64,000 bases of DNA from Arthrobacter sp. 24S4-2 (GCF_005280255.1 NZ_CP040018.1:5146001-5210000), one strand, 5' to 3'. Positions 43,039 to 52,320 are shown, counted from the stretch's first letter. The notes: a model not told the origin generated them from the letters alone. A program made the numbers and translations.

Positions 43039-43512
43039 ATGATTATTCAAGCAGGCTTTGACCTCCAGATTCTGGCCCGGCCGCTTATCGTCCAGCAAGG
43101 GAGGGTCCTCCCCAGGCTCGTCGTAATAGGGCTGGATGCCGAGATGCAGCTGGACGGCGTTGAGGTTGTCAGTGACGAATTCGCCGGATCGCTGAAGCCC
43201 CATCACGATGCAATTCTGGATGGGCTGGATCCCGAGTGGACGAAGTATTTCGCAATCGCCCATGCCGGGATCTGGACCGAGCACAACTACCACTGCGACG
43301 ATCCAATCCTCCTTGAGGCAGCGGAGCTGGAAACCGTGGCGGCCCATCGCGGATTCCACATGATCGGCCATTTTGGCCAGGACGAAACCGGGTACATGTC
43401 TGCCGGAGCGCATTCGTACTTTGACCAATATCCGCGCCATGTGGAGCTCCCCTGCACCATGACTCACTGGGTGAATTCGAAGGTCAGCACCTGTTGGCGC
43501 TGCTGCGTCTGA
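43039..43512 (+). CDS. Hypothetical protein
   Basis: 157 aa, soluble, with no membrane segment. I recognise no family. It has AAGGA directly against the ATG, so a later start such as Met at residue 36 is possible. The end (VSTCWRCCV) is cysteine-rich. It stands alone between the methyltransferase and DHFR-like genes. Confidence 0.5.
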   Translation: MIIQAGFDLQILARPLIVQQGRVLPRLVVIGLDAEMQLDGVEVVSDEFAGSLKPHHDAILDGLDPEWTKYFAIAHAGIWTEHNYHCDDPILLEAAELETVAAHRGFHMIGHFGQDETGYMSAGAHSYFDQYPRHVELPCTMTHWVNSKVSTCWRCCV

Positions 43513-43592
43513 CGAATTTTCCTGCAGCCCATTCCCTGGCCACCGATCTGTCCCTAGGATGCGAAGGAAAACCACCGGCGAGGAGAACCCCA

Positions 43593-44144
43593 ATGCGTAC
43601 ATTGACCGCAGGCCTTTTCTATTCCGTGGACGGCGTGGTTGAGTCCCCCAACCTGTGGCAGTTCGACAGTTTCGACGAGGAACTCGGCGCCGGGATGAAT
43701 CAGATGATGACCCGGGTGGAAACCGGGATCCTGGGCCGGGTGGGCTACGAGCAGTGGGCCAGTTTCTGGCCCAGCGCGGCCGACGACGCCAGCTTCGGCG
43801 AGTTCGTCAACAAGCTGCCGAAGTTCGTGGCCTCGAGGACCCTTTCGGGTGAGCTCGGATGGCAGAACTCCCGCCTTATGGACGCCCCGCTGGAGGAGTT
43901 CGTGGCCGGCCTCAAGAACGGTGATGGGGGCGAGATTGCGGTCTTCGCCAGCATCTCGCTGACCCGCCAGCTGCTGTTCGCGGGCCTGCTGGACTCGCTG
44001 ATGCTGATGGTCCACCCCGTTATTGCGGGGAGCGGGCGGCGGCTGTTCGAGGACGGCGACCCCGTAACGCGGCTGGAGCTGCAGGATTCCCAGCGCACCA
44101 GCAAGGGAAACATGATCCTCAGCTACGGTGTCCGCGCAGCATAA
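43593..44144 (+). CDS. Dihydrofolate reductase-fold protein (RibD C-terminal type)
   Basis: 183 aa from ATG 43593, preceded by GAGGAG. TLTAGLFYSVDGVVESP and GILGRVGYEQWASFWP match the family start, and the C-terminal FAGLLDSLMLMVHPVIAGSGRRLFEDG is complete. This large actinobacterial family is homologous to RibD/DHFR, but most members have no known substrate. Two further members occur in this window (54115 and 60829). A LysE exporter follows directly. Confidence 0.88.
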   Translation: MRTLTAGLFYSVDGVVESPNLWQFDSFDEELGAGMNQMMTRVETGILGRVGYEQWASFWPSAADDASFGEFVNKLPKFVASRTLSGELGWQNSRLMDAPLEEFVAGLKNGDGGEIAVFASISLTRQLLFAGLLDSLMLMVHPVIAGSGRRLFEDGDPVTRLELQDSQRTSKGNMILSYGVRAA

Positions 44145-44191
44145 GGCGGACAGCGACGTTGCGGCAGCTTTGCCGCCCCTAAACTGGATTG

Positions 44192-44815
44192 GTGCTCCCT
44201 TCACTTTGGCTGGCCCTGGCCGGCGCCGGCGTCCTGATCAGCTTCACTCCCGGAGCGGGTGCCATCAACACGATGAGCAACTCGCTGAACTCGGGTTTCC
44301 GGCGCTCCATCTGGGGAATCCTGGGCCAGCAGGCCGCGCTGGTGATCCACGTCCTGATCGTGGCACTGGGCGTGGGCGTCCTGGTGGCCAGCTCCCCTGT
44401 GGCATTCAACGTGATCCGGTACGCAGGAGCTGCCTACCTGGTCTATCTGGGCATCCGGCAGTTCCTGCACAAGCCCGATCTCGACCAGGAGAAAGCCGCC
44501 GAGCTCCGGAATGAACCGGCCGCCTCCATGTTCCGGCGCGGTCTGTGGGTCAACCTGCTGAACCCCAAGGCCATCGTCTTCTTCCTGGCCTTCATGCCGC
44601 AGTTCATCAGGCCTGAGCAGCCGCTGCTGCCCCAGTATTTGGTCCTGACGGCCACCGTGGTGGTCATCGACATCCTGGTCATGTGGTTCTTCTTTGCCGC
44701 CGCGGCCAAGTCATTCCAGCGGTTCACGCACAACGCGCACGGGCAGAAAGTCCTCAACCGGACATTCGGGGTGCTCTTCGTGGCCGTGGGCATCCTGCTG
44801 GCGCTGATCCACTAG
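44192..44815 (+). CDS. LysE-family exporter
   Basis: About 207 aa from GTG 44192; TTG 44189 is the alternative and neither has a clear ribosome site. Six membrane segments and the motif SFTPGAGAINTMSNSLNSG, a variant of the LysE/RhtB signature, predict efflux of an amino acid or similar metabolite. LWVNLLNPKAIVFFLAFMPQFI is the second typical segment. It lies downstream of the DHFR-like gene and ends before a strong bidirectional terminator. Confidence 0.88.
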   Translation: MLPSLWLALAGAGVLISFTPGAGAINTMSNSLNSGFRRSIWGILGQQAALVIHVLIVALGVGVLVASSPVAFNVIRYAGAAYLVYLGIRQFLHKPDLDQEKAAELRNEPAASMFRRGLWVNLLNPKAIVFFLAFMPQFIRPEQPLLPQYLVLTATVVVIDILVMWFFFAAAAKSFQRFTHNAHGQKVLNRTFGVLFVAVGILLALIH

Positions 44816-44885
44816 CGGGGGTTGGTCCACTAGCGCGGCCCGCGAAAACAAGGCCACAACTGCCCGTTCGCGCTTAAAGCGCCGA

Positions 44886-44927
44886 CTGCCCGAACCCGGA
44901 TCCATGCCAGGATCCGGGTTCGGGCAG
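44886..44927. terminator. Perfect 18-bp hairpin between convergent genes
   Basis: Arms 44886-44903 and 44910-44927 pair perfectly around ATGCCA. It sits between the LysE stop and the acyl-CoA synthetase stop and so serves both. A direct duplication of about 18 bp (CAGCTTTGGTTAGGGCTG) follows at 44925-44961. Confidence 0.75.
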
Positions 44928-44951
44928 CTTTGGTTAGGGCTGCAGCTTTGG

Positions 44952-46523
44952 TTAGGGCTGCAGCTGCCCGTTCGCGGGCGTGAGCTTCCGCAGGTCCGCT
45001 TTCCGGATTTTGCCGCTGGCCGTCCGGGGCATCTCGTCCACGAACACCACCGACTTGGGGATCTTGTAGCGGGCCAGCCGGCCATCCAGGTGGGCCCGCA
45101 GCTGTTCTTCGCTCAGCTGTGCGCCCTCCCGCAGGAGCACCACGGCCCGCGGCACTTCACCCCACTTTTCGTCCGGCACACCGATCACCGCAACGCTGCC
45201 GACGGCGTCGAGCTCGGTGATGGCCTGCTCCACCTCCGCCGGATAGATGTTCTCGCCGCCGGAGATGATCATGTCCTTGAGCCGGTCCGAGATGAACACG
45301 AAACCGTCGTCGTCCTTGTAGCCCATGTCGCCGGACTTGAACCAGCCGTCCCCGGTGTAGGAGTCGGCGGTCGAGTCGGGACGGTTCCAGTATTCGTGGA
45401 TGACGTTCGGGCCCTTGATCTGTATCTCGCCCACCGTGCCCGGTTCCGCGGGCATTGCGTCAGGATTGGCCAGGTCCGCTATCCGGACCTCCGTGAAGAA
45501 GTGCGGAAGTCCGGACGATCCTGCCTTGTCCCGGGACCGCGCCGCCGGCAGCGTGGTGGCTCCCGGCGCCGTCTCGGTCATCCCATAGCCGTTGGAGAAG
45601 CGCAGCCCGCGTTTCTCGTAGGCCTCCAGCACGCGCACCGGCACAGCTGATCCGCCGCAGGTGAGCTTGTTCAGGGAGCTGAGGTCCGTGGCTTCCCAGG
45701 CGGGATGTTCGCAGAGCATCTGGTACGTGGTGGGCACACCGCTGATGGTGGTGGCCCGGTGGTGCTCGATGAGCTGCAGGGTCCGGAGCGGATCGAACCT
45801 GGGTTCCAGGACCACGGTGCCGCCTTTGAGGAGCGTGGGCAGGACGCCCATGTCCAGGGAGGCCACGTGGAACATCGGCGAGATCATCAGGGCAACGTCC
45901 GTGGAGGCGAAGTCGAAATCGACAATCACGTTCATGCAGTTCCAGGTGATGTTTCCGTGTGTCAGCAGGGCGCCTTTGGGATGTCCGGTGGTTCCGGACG
46001 TGTAGAGGATCATGGCGCCGTCGTCCAGGCCCACCGGCTCGTCCGGGGCCACGTCCGCGCCGGACGCGACGACGTCCTCATAGTCCTCGGCCGCCGTCGT
46101 GCCTTCCTGTCGGGTGTCACCGGGGGAACGGTCGACGGCGATCCGCCGGCCTACCGCCGTCCCCGCCCCGCCGCGGACCGCCAGGTCCGAAAGGCTGTCG
46201 GCGTGCACCAGCAGGACTGCGCCGCAGTCCCGGAGCTGGAACTGGATTTCGGGCGGAGCCAGGCGCGTGTTGAGGGGGACGAAGACGGCCCCGGCCAGGC
46301 CGCAGGCGAAGAGTGTCTCCAGGAAGGACGGATCGTTCTCGCCCAGGTAGGCCACCCGGTCCCCGCGGGCAACGCCGCGGTCGCGGAAGGCGTTGGCGAG
46401 CCGGCTGGAGCGTTCCGCCAATTCCTCGTAGCTGAGCTCCCGGTCGCCGGCGATGATTGCTGTCTTGTTGCCCGACTTCGGGCGGCGCCGTTGCAGCCAC
46501 GAGCCGATGCCAAAATTTTCCAC
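44952..46523 (-). CDS. Acyl-CoA synthetase (AMP-forming)
   Basis: 523 aa from GTG 46521-46523, preceded by AAAGGA. The P-loop LYTSGTTGHPKGA, the motif NGYGMTETAPG, the hinge GWFKSGDMGYKDDDGFVFISDRLKD and the catalytic Lys in PRTASGKIRKADL are all present. It converts a carboxylic acid, ATP and CoA into acyl-CoA. It is the last gene of the minus-strand catabolic operon and provides the entry step. The acid may be aromatic, alicyclic or branched; the sequence does not tell. Confidence 0.92.
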   Translation of the reverse strand: MENFGIGSWLQRRRPKSGNKTAIIAGDRELSYEELAERSSRLANAFRDRGVARGDRVAYLGENDPSFLETLFACGLAGAVFVPLNTRLAPPEIQFQLRDCGAVLLVHADSLSDLAVRGGAGTAVGRRIAVDRSPGDTRQEGTTAAEDYEDVVASGADVAPDEPVGLDDGAMILYTSGTTGHPKGALLTHGNITWNCMNVIVDFDFASTDVALMISPMFHVASLDMGVLPTLLKGGTVVLEPRFDPLRTLQLIEHHRATTISGVPTTYQMLCEHPAWEATDLSSLNKLTCGGSAVPVRVLEAYEKRGLRFSNGYGMTETAPGATTLPAARSRDKAGSSGLPHFFTEVRIADLANPDAMPAEPGTVGEIQIKGPNVIHEYWNRPDSTADSYTGDGWFKSGDMGYKDDDGFVFISDRLKDMIISGGENIYPAEVEQAITELDAVGSVAVIGVPDEKWGEVPRAVVLLREGAQLSEEQLRAHLDGRLARYKIPKSVVFVDEMPRTASGKIRKADLRKLTPANGQLQP

Positions 46524-46565
46524 GGCAAATCCTTTCTAATTAGACGGTAGTCCCTGGTGGCCGGA

Positions 46566-47969
46566 TCAGGGCCGGACGGTCTGGAGATCGTTGTTCCTGG
46601 GCTCCCGGGTCAGCAGAATGAAGACGATCGAGACCACAGACATGATGGCCAGGTACCAAACCACGGAGCCCGTGTTCTGACCGGAATCCTTGAAGATCTG
46701 CGCCACGATGCCGGGCGTGAAGCCTGCACCGAGCAGCGTTGCCAGCTGGTAGCCCAGCGAGGCGCCCGTGTAGCGGGACGTGGTGCCGAACTGCTCGGAC
46801 ACGAACGCTGCGAGCGGCCCGAAGAGCGTGGAATGGATCATGAGCCCCACCGCGAACGCCACGAAGATCAGCATGATGTTGTTGGAGGACAGCAGCTGGA
46901 ACATCGGCACGAGGTAGGTGATGAACACCAGCAGTCCGCCCACCATCACGGGCCGCCGCCCGAGCTTGTCCGAGAGCCTTCCGCCCAGGACCACAAAGAC
47001 GATGGAGACCAGGGACGCGGCGGCGTAGGCGTAGAGCACTCCCTGCCGGTCGGCGCCCTTGGAGACGGCGAACGTCACAGCGAACGTTGCCAGCACCACC
47101 TGAAGGGCGAACCCCGCGGCGCCGGCCAGCATGGTGAAGATCAGCGTCTTGGGCCGGCGGAGCACCTGCAGTAGCGGGATTTCGCGGCGCACCGGAGCGG
47201 CGCTGCCCTGCGCGCCTTCGGCCTGGTCTCCTTCGGCCTGGTCTCCTTCTGCCTGTTCGGCGTCTTCCTGCTCCCGCTTCTCCTGTTCAAGGGCCGCCTT
47301 GAAGATGGGGCTCTCGGAGACCTTCAGGCGGACAAACATGCCCACGCCCAGCAGCACGAAGGAGAGCAGGAACGGCACGCGCCAGCCCCAGGCGAGGAAC
47401 TGGTCGTTCGGCAGGGAAGAGAACGCGCCCAGGATGAACGTGCCCAGCACGGCGCCGGTCGGGGCGCCGGCGTTCACGAACGACGCCGCAAAGCCCCGCC
47501 GTCCGGACTCCGAGTGTTCCAGCGCCATCAGGGCGGCGCCGCCCCACTCGCCGCCGACGGCGATGCCCTGGAAGACACGGAGGATCACCAGCATCACGGC
47601 GCCCCAAGGGCCAACCACGGAGGCCCCCGGGACCAGGCCGATGAGCGTGGAGGCCACACCCATGACCAGCATTGACACAATGAGCATTCCCTTGCGGCCC
47701 ACCCTGTCGCCGAAGTGGCCGAAGATGATGCCGCCCAGCGGGCGTGCCACGTAGCCGGCGGCGAAGGTGCCGTAGGCGGCCACCACGCCTACCCAGTCGT
47801 CCATTCCGGAGAAGAAGACCTTGGGGAAGACCACCGCGGCGGCCGTGGCGTAGAGGAGGAAGTCGTAGTACTCGATGGTGCTGCCCAGATAGCTGGAGGC
47901 GATGACCGTGCGCGCTTCCTTGCGGCGTTCGGCAGTACCCATGGCTTGGAGCTGAGTGAGTCCGGACAT
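46566..47969 (-). CDS. MFS transporter (metabolite:H+ symporter type)
   Basis: 467 aa with twelve predicted helices. YDFLLYATAAAVVFPKVFF and GRKGMLIVSMLVMGVASTLIG fit the MHS group (shikimate, proline/betaine, KgtP), which imports organic acids with protons. The central loop (about residues 220-250) contains an unusual acidic repeat EGDQAEGDQAEG. Its place between the ligase and hydratase genes suggests that it brings in the operon's acid substrate. Confidence 0.9.
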   Translation of the reverse strand: MSGLTQLQAMGTAERRKEARTVIASSYLGSTIEYYDFLLYATAAAVVFPKVFFSGMDDWVGVVAAYGTFAAGYVARPLGGIIFGHFGDRVGRKGMLIVSMLVMGVASTLIGLVPGASVVGPWGAVMLVILRVFQGIAVGGEWGGAALMALEHSESGRRGFAASFVNAGAPTGAVLGTFILGAFSSLPNDQFLAWGWRVPFLLSFVLLGVGMFVRLKVSESPIFKAALEQEKREQEDAEQAEGDQAEGDQAEGAQGSAAPVRREIPLLQVLRRPKTLIFTMLAGAAGFALQVVLATFAVTFAVSKGADRQGVLYAYAAASLVSIVFVVLGGRLSDKLGRRPVMVGGLLVFITYLVPMFQLLSSNNIMLIFVAFAVGLMIHSTLFGPLAAFVSEQFGTTSRYTGASLGYQLATLLGAGFTPGIVAQIFKDSGQNTGSVVWYLAIMSVVSIVFILLTREPRNNDLQTVRP

Positions 47970-48037
47970 TGCTGTTCCTTAGGACAGAGGGACAAAAGGG
48001 TTGGTTACTTGTAGGAGCGGAAAACTGTAGAAGCGGC

Positions 48038-48493
48038 TTACTTGTAGAAGCGGGCCAGGAATTCGGCCACGACGGCGGGGCGTTCCTGGCCTTCGATCTG
48101 GATGGTGTTGGACACCTTGATCTGGGCGCCGCCCTTGACCTCGGTGACTTCGGCGATGGTGGCCTGCATGCGGATCCGCGATCCCACCTTCACCGGCGAG
48201 GTGAAGCGGACCTTGTCGAGGCCGTAGTTCACTTTGGTGGTGACGCCGTCGACGTCGAACAGCTCTCCCCAGAACGGGATGATGAGCGAGAGCGTGAGGA
48301 AGCCGTGGGCGATCGGGGCGCCGAACGGCCCGTCTTTGGCGCGTTCCGGATCCACGTGGATCCACTGGTCATCGCCGGTGGCGTCGGCGAACTTGTTGAT
48401 CTGTTCCTGGGTGATTTCGCGGTATTCGGTCACGCCGAGGTCGGTGCCGGCGAGGGTGAGCAGTTTGTCGAAGTCGACGACGAGATTGGGCAT
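48038..48493 (-). CDS. MaoC-family (R)-specific enoyl-CoA hydratase
   Basis: 151 aa hotdog-fold protein. The hydratase motif is intact: INKFADATGDDQWIHVDPERAKDGPFGAPIAHGFLTLSL, in one piece at residues 29-67, with the catalytic Asp and His. It adds water across a 2-enoyl-CoA. It lies between the dehydrogenase and transporter genes, the hydration step of a beta-oxidation-like path. Confidence 0.9.
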   Translation of the reverse strand: MPNLVVDFDKLLTLAGTDLGVTEYREITQEQINKFADATGDDQWIHVDPERAKDGPFGAPIAHGFLTLSLIIPFWGELFDVDGVTTKVNYGLDKVRFTSPVKVGSRIRMQATIAEVTEVKGGAQIKVSNTIQIEGQERPAVVAEFLARFYK

Positions 48494-48621
48494 CTTTGCC
48501 TCCTGTTGTGGTTCTTGGAGTTGCGGAAGTACGACGGCGGTGCGGTGGGGCCGCCGTCGGGTTTCAGTTGTTGTTCGGGTTCAGTCAGTGCGGCGCAGTT
48601 TGCGCTGTTCAGTTAGCGGCG

Positions 48622-49845
48622 TCAGCGGGTGAAGGCGCTTTCGCCGGTGAGGGCGCGGCCCACGATGAGCGCGTTGATTTCGTGCGTGCCTTCGTAGGAG
48701 TAGACGGCCTCGGCGTCGGCGTGGAACCGCGCGACGTCGGATTCGAGCGTGATGCCGTTGCCGCCCACCACTTCGCGGGCCAGGGCCACGGTTTCCCGCA
48801 TCAGCAGGGACGTCTGCATCTTGGCCAGGGCGGAGTCCTGGTCGCGGTAGATCCCCTTGGTTTGCTGTTCGGTCAGCCGGACCACCAGGGACAGGGAGGC
48901 CGTGACGTTGCCGAGCATCCGGGCCAGTTTCTCCTGGACCAGCTGGAAGGATCCCAGCTGGCGGCCGAACTGCCGGCGTTCGGTCACATAGCGGAGGGCC
49001 GCTTCGAACGCACCGGCCTGGATGCCCGTGGCGATCCAGGCGACGTCGGAGCGCATGGCCCGGAGCATCGCGGCCACGTCCCTGAAGGAGTTCACGTCGT
49101 GCAGCCGCATGGATTCCGGCACTCGGACGCCGTCCAGGGTGATGTGGGCGTTCTGCATCATCCGCAGCGCGGTCTTGCCGTGGATCTTCTCCAGCGTCAC
49201 GCCGTCCGCCTCGCGGTCCACCAGGAAGGCCTTGACCTGCCCGTCGGCCACGTCGCGGGCGAACACCGCCAGGACGTCCGCCGTGGCGGCTCCCCCGATC
49301 CAGCGCTTGGCACCGTCCAGGATCCACGAGTCCCCCTGCCGGCGGGCGATAGTGGAGAGCCCGCCTGCGATGTCCGAGCCGGACTCCGGTTCGGTCAGCG
49401 AGAAGACGCCTTTGAGCGTGAAGCCGATGACTTTGGGCATCCATTCGGCCTGCTGCTCGGCGGAGGCGCCAACGCGGATGGCCGTACGGAACAGCCCGGC
49501 CTGCGCGGTGTACCAGGTGGCCAACGACGCGTCCGTGCGGGCCAGCTCGAAGATCCGGAAGCCCTGGTAGATGCCCCGGGCGGGGCTGCTGCCCGGGCCG
49601 GTAAGTACTGCCGGTTCCATCAGGTCCAGATCGATCAGCGGCTGGGCGAGCTGCTGCGGAAACTCCCCGCGTTCCCAGTACTCGGCCAGCAGCGGCTGTG
49701 CTTCGCGGTCCAGGAAGCTCCGCAACCGTCCCAGCACGCGGCGCTCTTCCCCGGTGAGGAGGGACTCGGCGTCGTAATAGTCGCAGACGCCGTATAGCCG
49801 GGTCTTTTCGGCAGTAGGCGTCTGCTCAGCTGTAGTGGCACTCAT
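48622..49845 (-). CDS. Acyl-CoA dehydrogenase, glutaryl-CoA type
   Basis: 407 aa. FAD-binding segments (FSLTEPESGSDIAGG) and the C-terminal YEGTHEINALIVGRALTGESAF are closest to glutaryl-CoA dehydrogenases and related ring or dicarboxyl-CoA enzymes. It oxidises an acyl-CoA to the enoyl-CoA and may also decarboxylate. It starts 1 bp after the amidohydrolase stop, so both are coupled. Confidence 0.9.
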   Translation of the reverse strand: MSATTAEQTPTAEKTRLYGVCDYYDAESLLTGEERRVLGRLRSFLDREAQPLLAEYWERGEFPQQLAQPLIDLDLMEPAVLTGPGSSPARGIYQGFRIFELARTDASLATWYTAQAGLFRTAIRVGASAEQQAEWMPKVIGFTLKGVFSLTEPESGSDIAGGLSTIARRQGDSWILDGAKRWIGGAATADVLAVFARDVADGQVKAFLVDREADGVTLEKIHGKTALRMMQNAHITLDGVRVPESMRLHDVNSFRDVAAMLRAMRSDVAWIATGIQAGAFEAALRYVTERRQFGRQLGSFQLVQEKLARMLGNVTASLSLVVRLTEQQTKGIYRDQDSALAKMQTSLLMRETVALAREVVGGNGITLESDVARFHADAEAVYSYEGTHEINALIVGRALTGESAFTR

Positions 49846-49846
49846 G

Positions 49847-50740
49847 TCAGCCGTCCAGCCCGAGCAGGCGCACCGCGTTGTGCTTGAGGATCTTTGGCCG
49901 GACCTCGTCCTTGAGCTGAAGGTCCGCGAAGGCGCCCAGCCATTTCTGCGGCGTGATCAGCGGAAAATCGGTGCCGAAGAGGACCTTGTCCTGCAGGACC
50001 GAGTTGGCCATGCGGACCAGGGACTCCGGAAAGTACTTCGGGGACCAGCCGGAGAGGTCGATGAACACGTTGGATTTGTGGGTGGCGATCGAGTTGGCCT
50101 CGTCCTGCCACGGCACGGAAGGGTGGGCCATGATGATCTGCAGTTCCGGGAAGTCGGCGGCCACGGCGTCCAGGAGGAGCGGGTTGGAGTAGGCCAGCTT
50201 GATGCCGTAGCCGCCGGGAAGGCCGGCGCCCATGCCGTTCTGACCGGTGTGGAAGATGGCCGGCAGACCCAGTTCCTGGAGGGTTTCCCAGAGCGGGTAG
50301 AACTGTTCGTTGGAGGGGTCGAAGCCCTGCAGGCTGGGGTGGAACTTGAAGCCGCGGGCGCCAAGGTCGATGGCCTGGCGCTTGGCGCCCTGGATGGCCT
50401 CGGCGCCGGTGCGCGGATCCACGCTGCCGAAGGGGATCAGCACGTCGTTGTTCCTGGCCGCGCCGACGATCAGGTCCTCGATGCTGTTCGGTTCGTGCTT
50501 GAGCTGGGTGCGGGCGTCCACAGTGAACACGACGGCGGCCATGTTCAGTTCCCGGTAGACCTCCGCGATCCGGTCCAGCGACGGCGTGCGGTCCTCGGAC
50601 TTGAAGTACTTGGCCGAGGCCTCGGTGAGTGCCGGCGGGAGCGACTCGTGGCCGTGGCCGTCCACTTCGAGGTGGACGTGCATGTCGATCGCGTCGAGCT
50701 TCGGGGCGTCGATGCCGAGCTCGTAGCGGGTGGCAGCCAT
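49847..50740 (-). CDS. Amidohydrolase family 2 (ACMSD-like) protein
   Basis: 297 aa TIM-barrel metal enzyme. IDMHVHLEVDG has the first metal histidines, GFKFHPSLQG and IFHTGQNG follow, and FGTDFPL holds the conserved Asp, all as in the ACMSD/resorcylate decarboxylase/hydrolase group. These enzymes decarboxylate or hydrolyse C-C or C-N bonds. It starts 2 bp after the SDR stop, inside the operon. Its reaction here is unknown; see the finding on the missing thiolase. Confidence 0.87.
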   Translation of the reverse strand: MAATRYELGIDAPKLDAIDMHVHLEVDGHGHESLPPALTEASAKYFKSEDRTPSLDRIAEVYRELNMAAVVFTVDARTQLKHEPNSIEDLIVGAARNNDVLIPFGSVDPRTGAEAIQGAKRQAIDLGARGFKFHPSLQGFDPSNEQFYPLWETLQELGLPAIFHTGQNGMGAGLPGGYGIKLAYSNPLLLDAVAADFPELQIIMAHPSVPWQDEANSIATHKSNVFIDLSGWSPKYFPESLVRMANSVLQDKVLFGTDFPLITPQKWLGAFADLQLKDEVRPKILKHNAVRLLGLDG

Positions 50741-50742
50741 GG

Positions 50743-51696
50743 CTAGCCGACCTTCGCAGGAGCTGCGGCCGGCTGCGCTTCCGGCTGGAGGTCTTCGGGC
50801 AGTGGCAGGAATTCCTCGCCCACGCCCTGCAGCTTGCCGCCGAAGAGCGGGCCGAAGTTCTCCACGAGGTCCTCGTAGCGCCAGCCGCCCTCGCGGTATT
50901 CGGTGGCTGCGGCCTCGGGATGGGTCCAGAGCTGGAGCCGATCGCCGCCGGCGCCGATGACCTGGCCGGTGATGCCGGCCGCCTCATCGGAGGCGAGGAA
51001 CGCGACCAGTCCGGAGACGTCGCCGGCCGTTCCAAAACCGAGTTCGTGGCGGAAGAACGCCGGCATCGCCTCGCCGCGCTCATCCGCTTCCACCGCCTTC
51101 CGGAAGTACGGGACGGTCTTTGTCATGGCCGTGGCGGCCACCGGGATGACGGCGTTGGCGGTTACGCCCGCCTTCTTCATCTCCAGCGCCCAGGTGCGGA
51201 CCATGCCCACGATCCCGGCCTTGGCCGCGGCGTAGTTGGTCTGGCCGAAGTTGCCGCGCTGCCCGGTGGGCGAGCCGATGGTGATGATGCGGCCGGCGAT
51301 GCCGTTTTCCTTGAAGTAGGCGAACGCTTCCCGGACGCAGGTGAAGGTGCCGCGGAGGTGGACGTTGATGACGGCGTCGAAATCCTCGTCGGTCATTTTC
51401 AGCAGGCTCTTGTCGCGCAGGATGCCGGCGTTCGTGACCAGGATGTCCAGGCGCCCGAACGCCGTGACGGCTGCCTGCACCAGCTGCTTGGCAACGTCCG
51501 TGCTTCCGACGGGAGCGACGACGGCGGCTGCCTTCCCGCCGTCGGCCTCGATGGTCCGGACCGCTTCCGCAGCCACGTCGGCGTCGACGTCGTTGATGAC
51601 GACGGCGGCACCCTGCCGGGCTAGTTCCCGGGCGTAGGCCATGCCCAGGCCCCGGCCGCTTCCGGTGACGATTGCTACTTTGCCTGACAGGCTCAT
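50743..51696 (-). CDS. Short-chain dehydrogenase (3-hydroxyacyl-CoA type)
   Basis: 317 aa. The Rossmann start VAIVTGSGRGLGMAYARELA, VTNAGI, the catalytic Ser (IITIGSPTG) and YAAAK are present. The long C-terminal extension (about residues 245-317), with the WRYEDLVENFGPLFGGKL segment, resembles the SDR domain of peroxisomal multifunctional enzyme 2. It would oxidise the 3-hydroxyacyl-CoA produced by MaoC. It is the first gene of the operon and divergent from MarR. Confidence 0.9.
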   Translation of the reverse strand: MSLSGKVAIVTGSGRGLGMAYARELARQGAAVVINDVDADVAAEAVRTIEADGGKAAAVVAPVGSTDVAKQLVQAAVTAFGRLDILVTNAGILRDKSLLKMTDEDFDAVINVHLRGTFTCVREAFAYFKENGIAGRIITIGSPTGQRGNFGQTNYAAAKAGIVGMVRTWALEMKKAGVTANAVIPVAATAMTKTVPYFRKAVEADERGEAMPAFFRHELGFGTAGDVSGLVAFLASDEAAGITGQVIGAGGDRLQLWTHPEAAATEYREGGWRYEDLVENFGPLFGGKLQGVGEEFLPLPEDLQPEAQPAAAPAKVG

Positions 51697-51756
51697 GGCT
51701 GCTCCTTTGCTAGCTGACCTTGTGCATCCCTGCCATCGACGTGGGATGCTGTTCTG

Positions 51757-51791
51757 TATCCATGAAAATATGGATAGTTGAAAATGTCAAC
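51757..51791. promoter_or_regulatory. Operator-like palindromes before the acyl-CoA operon
   Basis: TATCCAT-N6-ATGGATA (51757-51763 and 51770-51776) and GTTGA-N5-TCAAC (51777-51781 and 51787-51791) are adjacent perfect inverted repeats in the 125-bp region between the SDR gene and the divergent MarR gene. Confidence 0.65.
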
Positions 51792-51821
51792 GATTTATTT
51801 TGACGATTATTGGAGTTGGGC

Positions 51822-52298
51822 ATGACGATCGAGACACAGGGAGGTCAGCGGACCGGGCAGGCCCACAAGCTTGTTGCCGCGTCCATCAGCCAGGACCTGG
51901 GGTTTCTGCTGGCCAAGCTGCATGCCACGGGTTCCGTAGTGAATAACAGGGCGTTGGCCGAGTTCGACCTCAAGGAACGCTCGTACTCGATCCTCATGCT
52001 GGCAAACAGCGGGCTGGAGCCGACGCAGCGCGAAATGGCGGGCTTCCTCAGCTTGGATCCCAGCCAGATCGTGGCCCTGGTGGATGAGCTGGAGAAGCGG
52101 GGGCTCGTACTGAGGGCGCCCGGAAAGCAGGACCGCCGGGCGAAGACCGTCACGGCCACCGCCAAGGGAGGAAAGCTGCTCGAGCAGGCCGGCATTGCCG
52201 CGCGAAAGGCCGAAGCGGAAGTGCTCGACGGCCTGCCCGCGGAGGAAGCGGCCCAGCTCAAGGCCCTGCTCCGCAAGGCACTGTGGGGTGTCGCCTAA
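51822..52298 (+). CDS. MarR-family regulator of the acyl-CoA operon
   Basis: 158 aa from ATG 51822, with GGAG upstream. The winged helix (SYSILMLANSGLEPTQREMAGFLSLDPSQIVALVDELEKRG..., residues 53-100) and KQDRRAKTVTATAKGGKLL are typical. MarR regulators of aromatic and fatty acid operons often respond to the CoA-ester substrate. It is divergent from the six-gene operon and shares its promoter palindromes. Confidence 0.9.
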   Translation: MTIETQGGQRTGQAHKLVAASISQDLGFLLAKLHATGSVVNNRALAEFDLKERSYSILMLANSGLEPTQREMAGFLSLDPSQIVALVDELEKRGLVLRAPGKQDRRAKTVTATAKGGKLLEQAGIAARKAEAEVLDGLPAEEAAQLKALLRKALWGVA

Positions 52299-52320
52299 CG
52301 TCGCGGAGCGTCCGGGCGTG

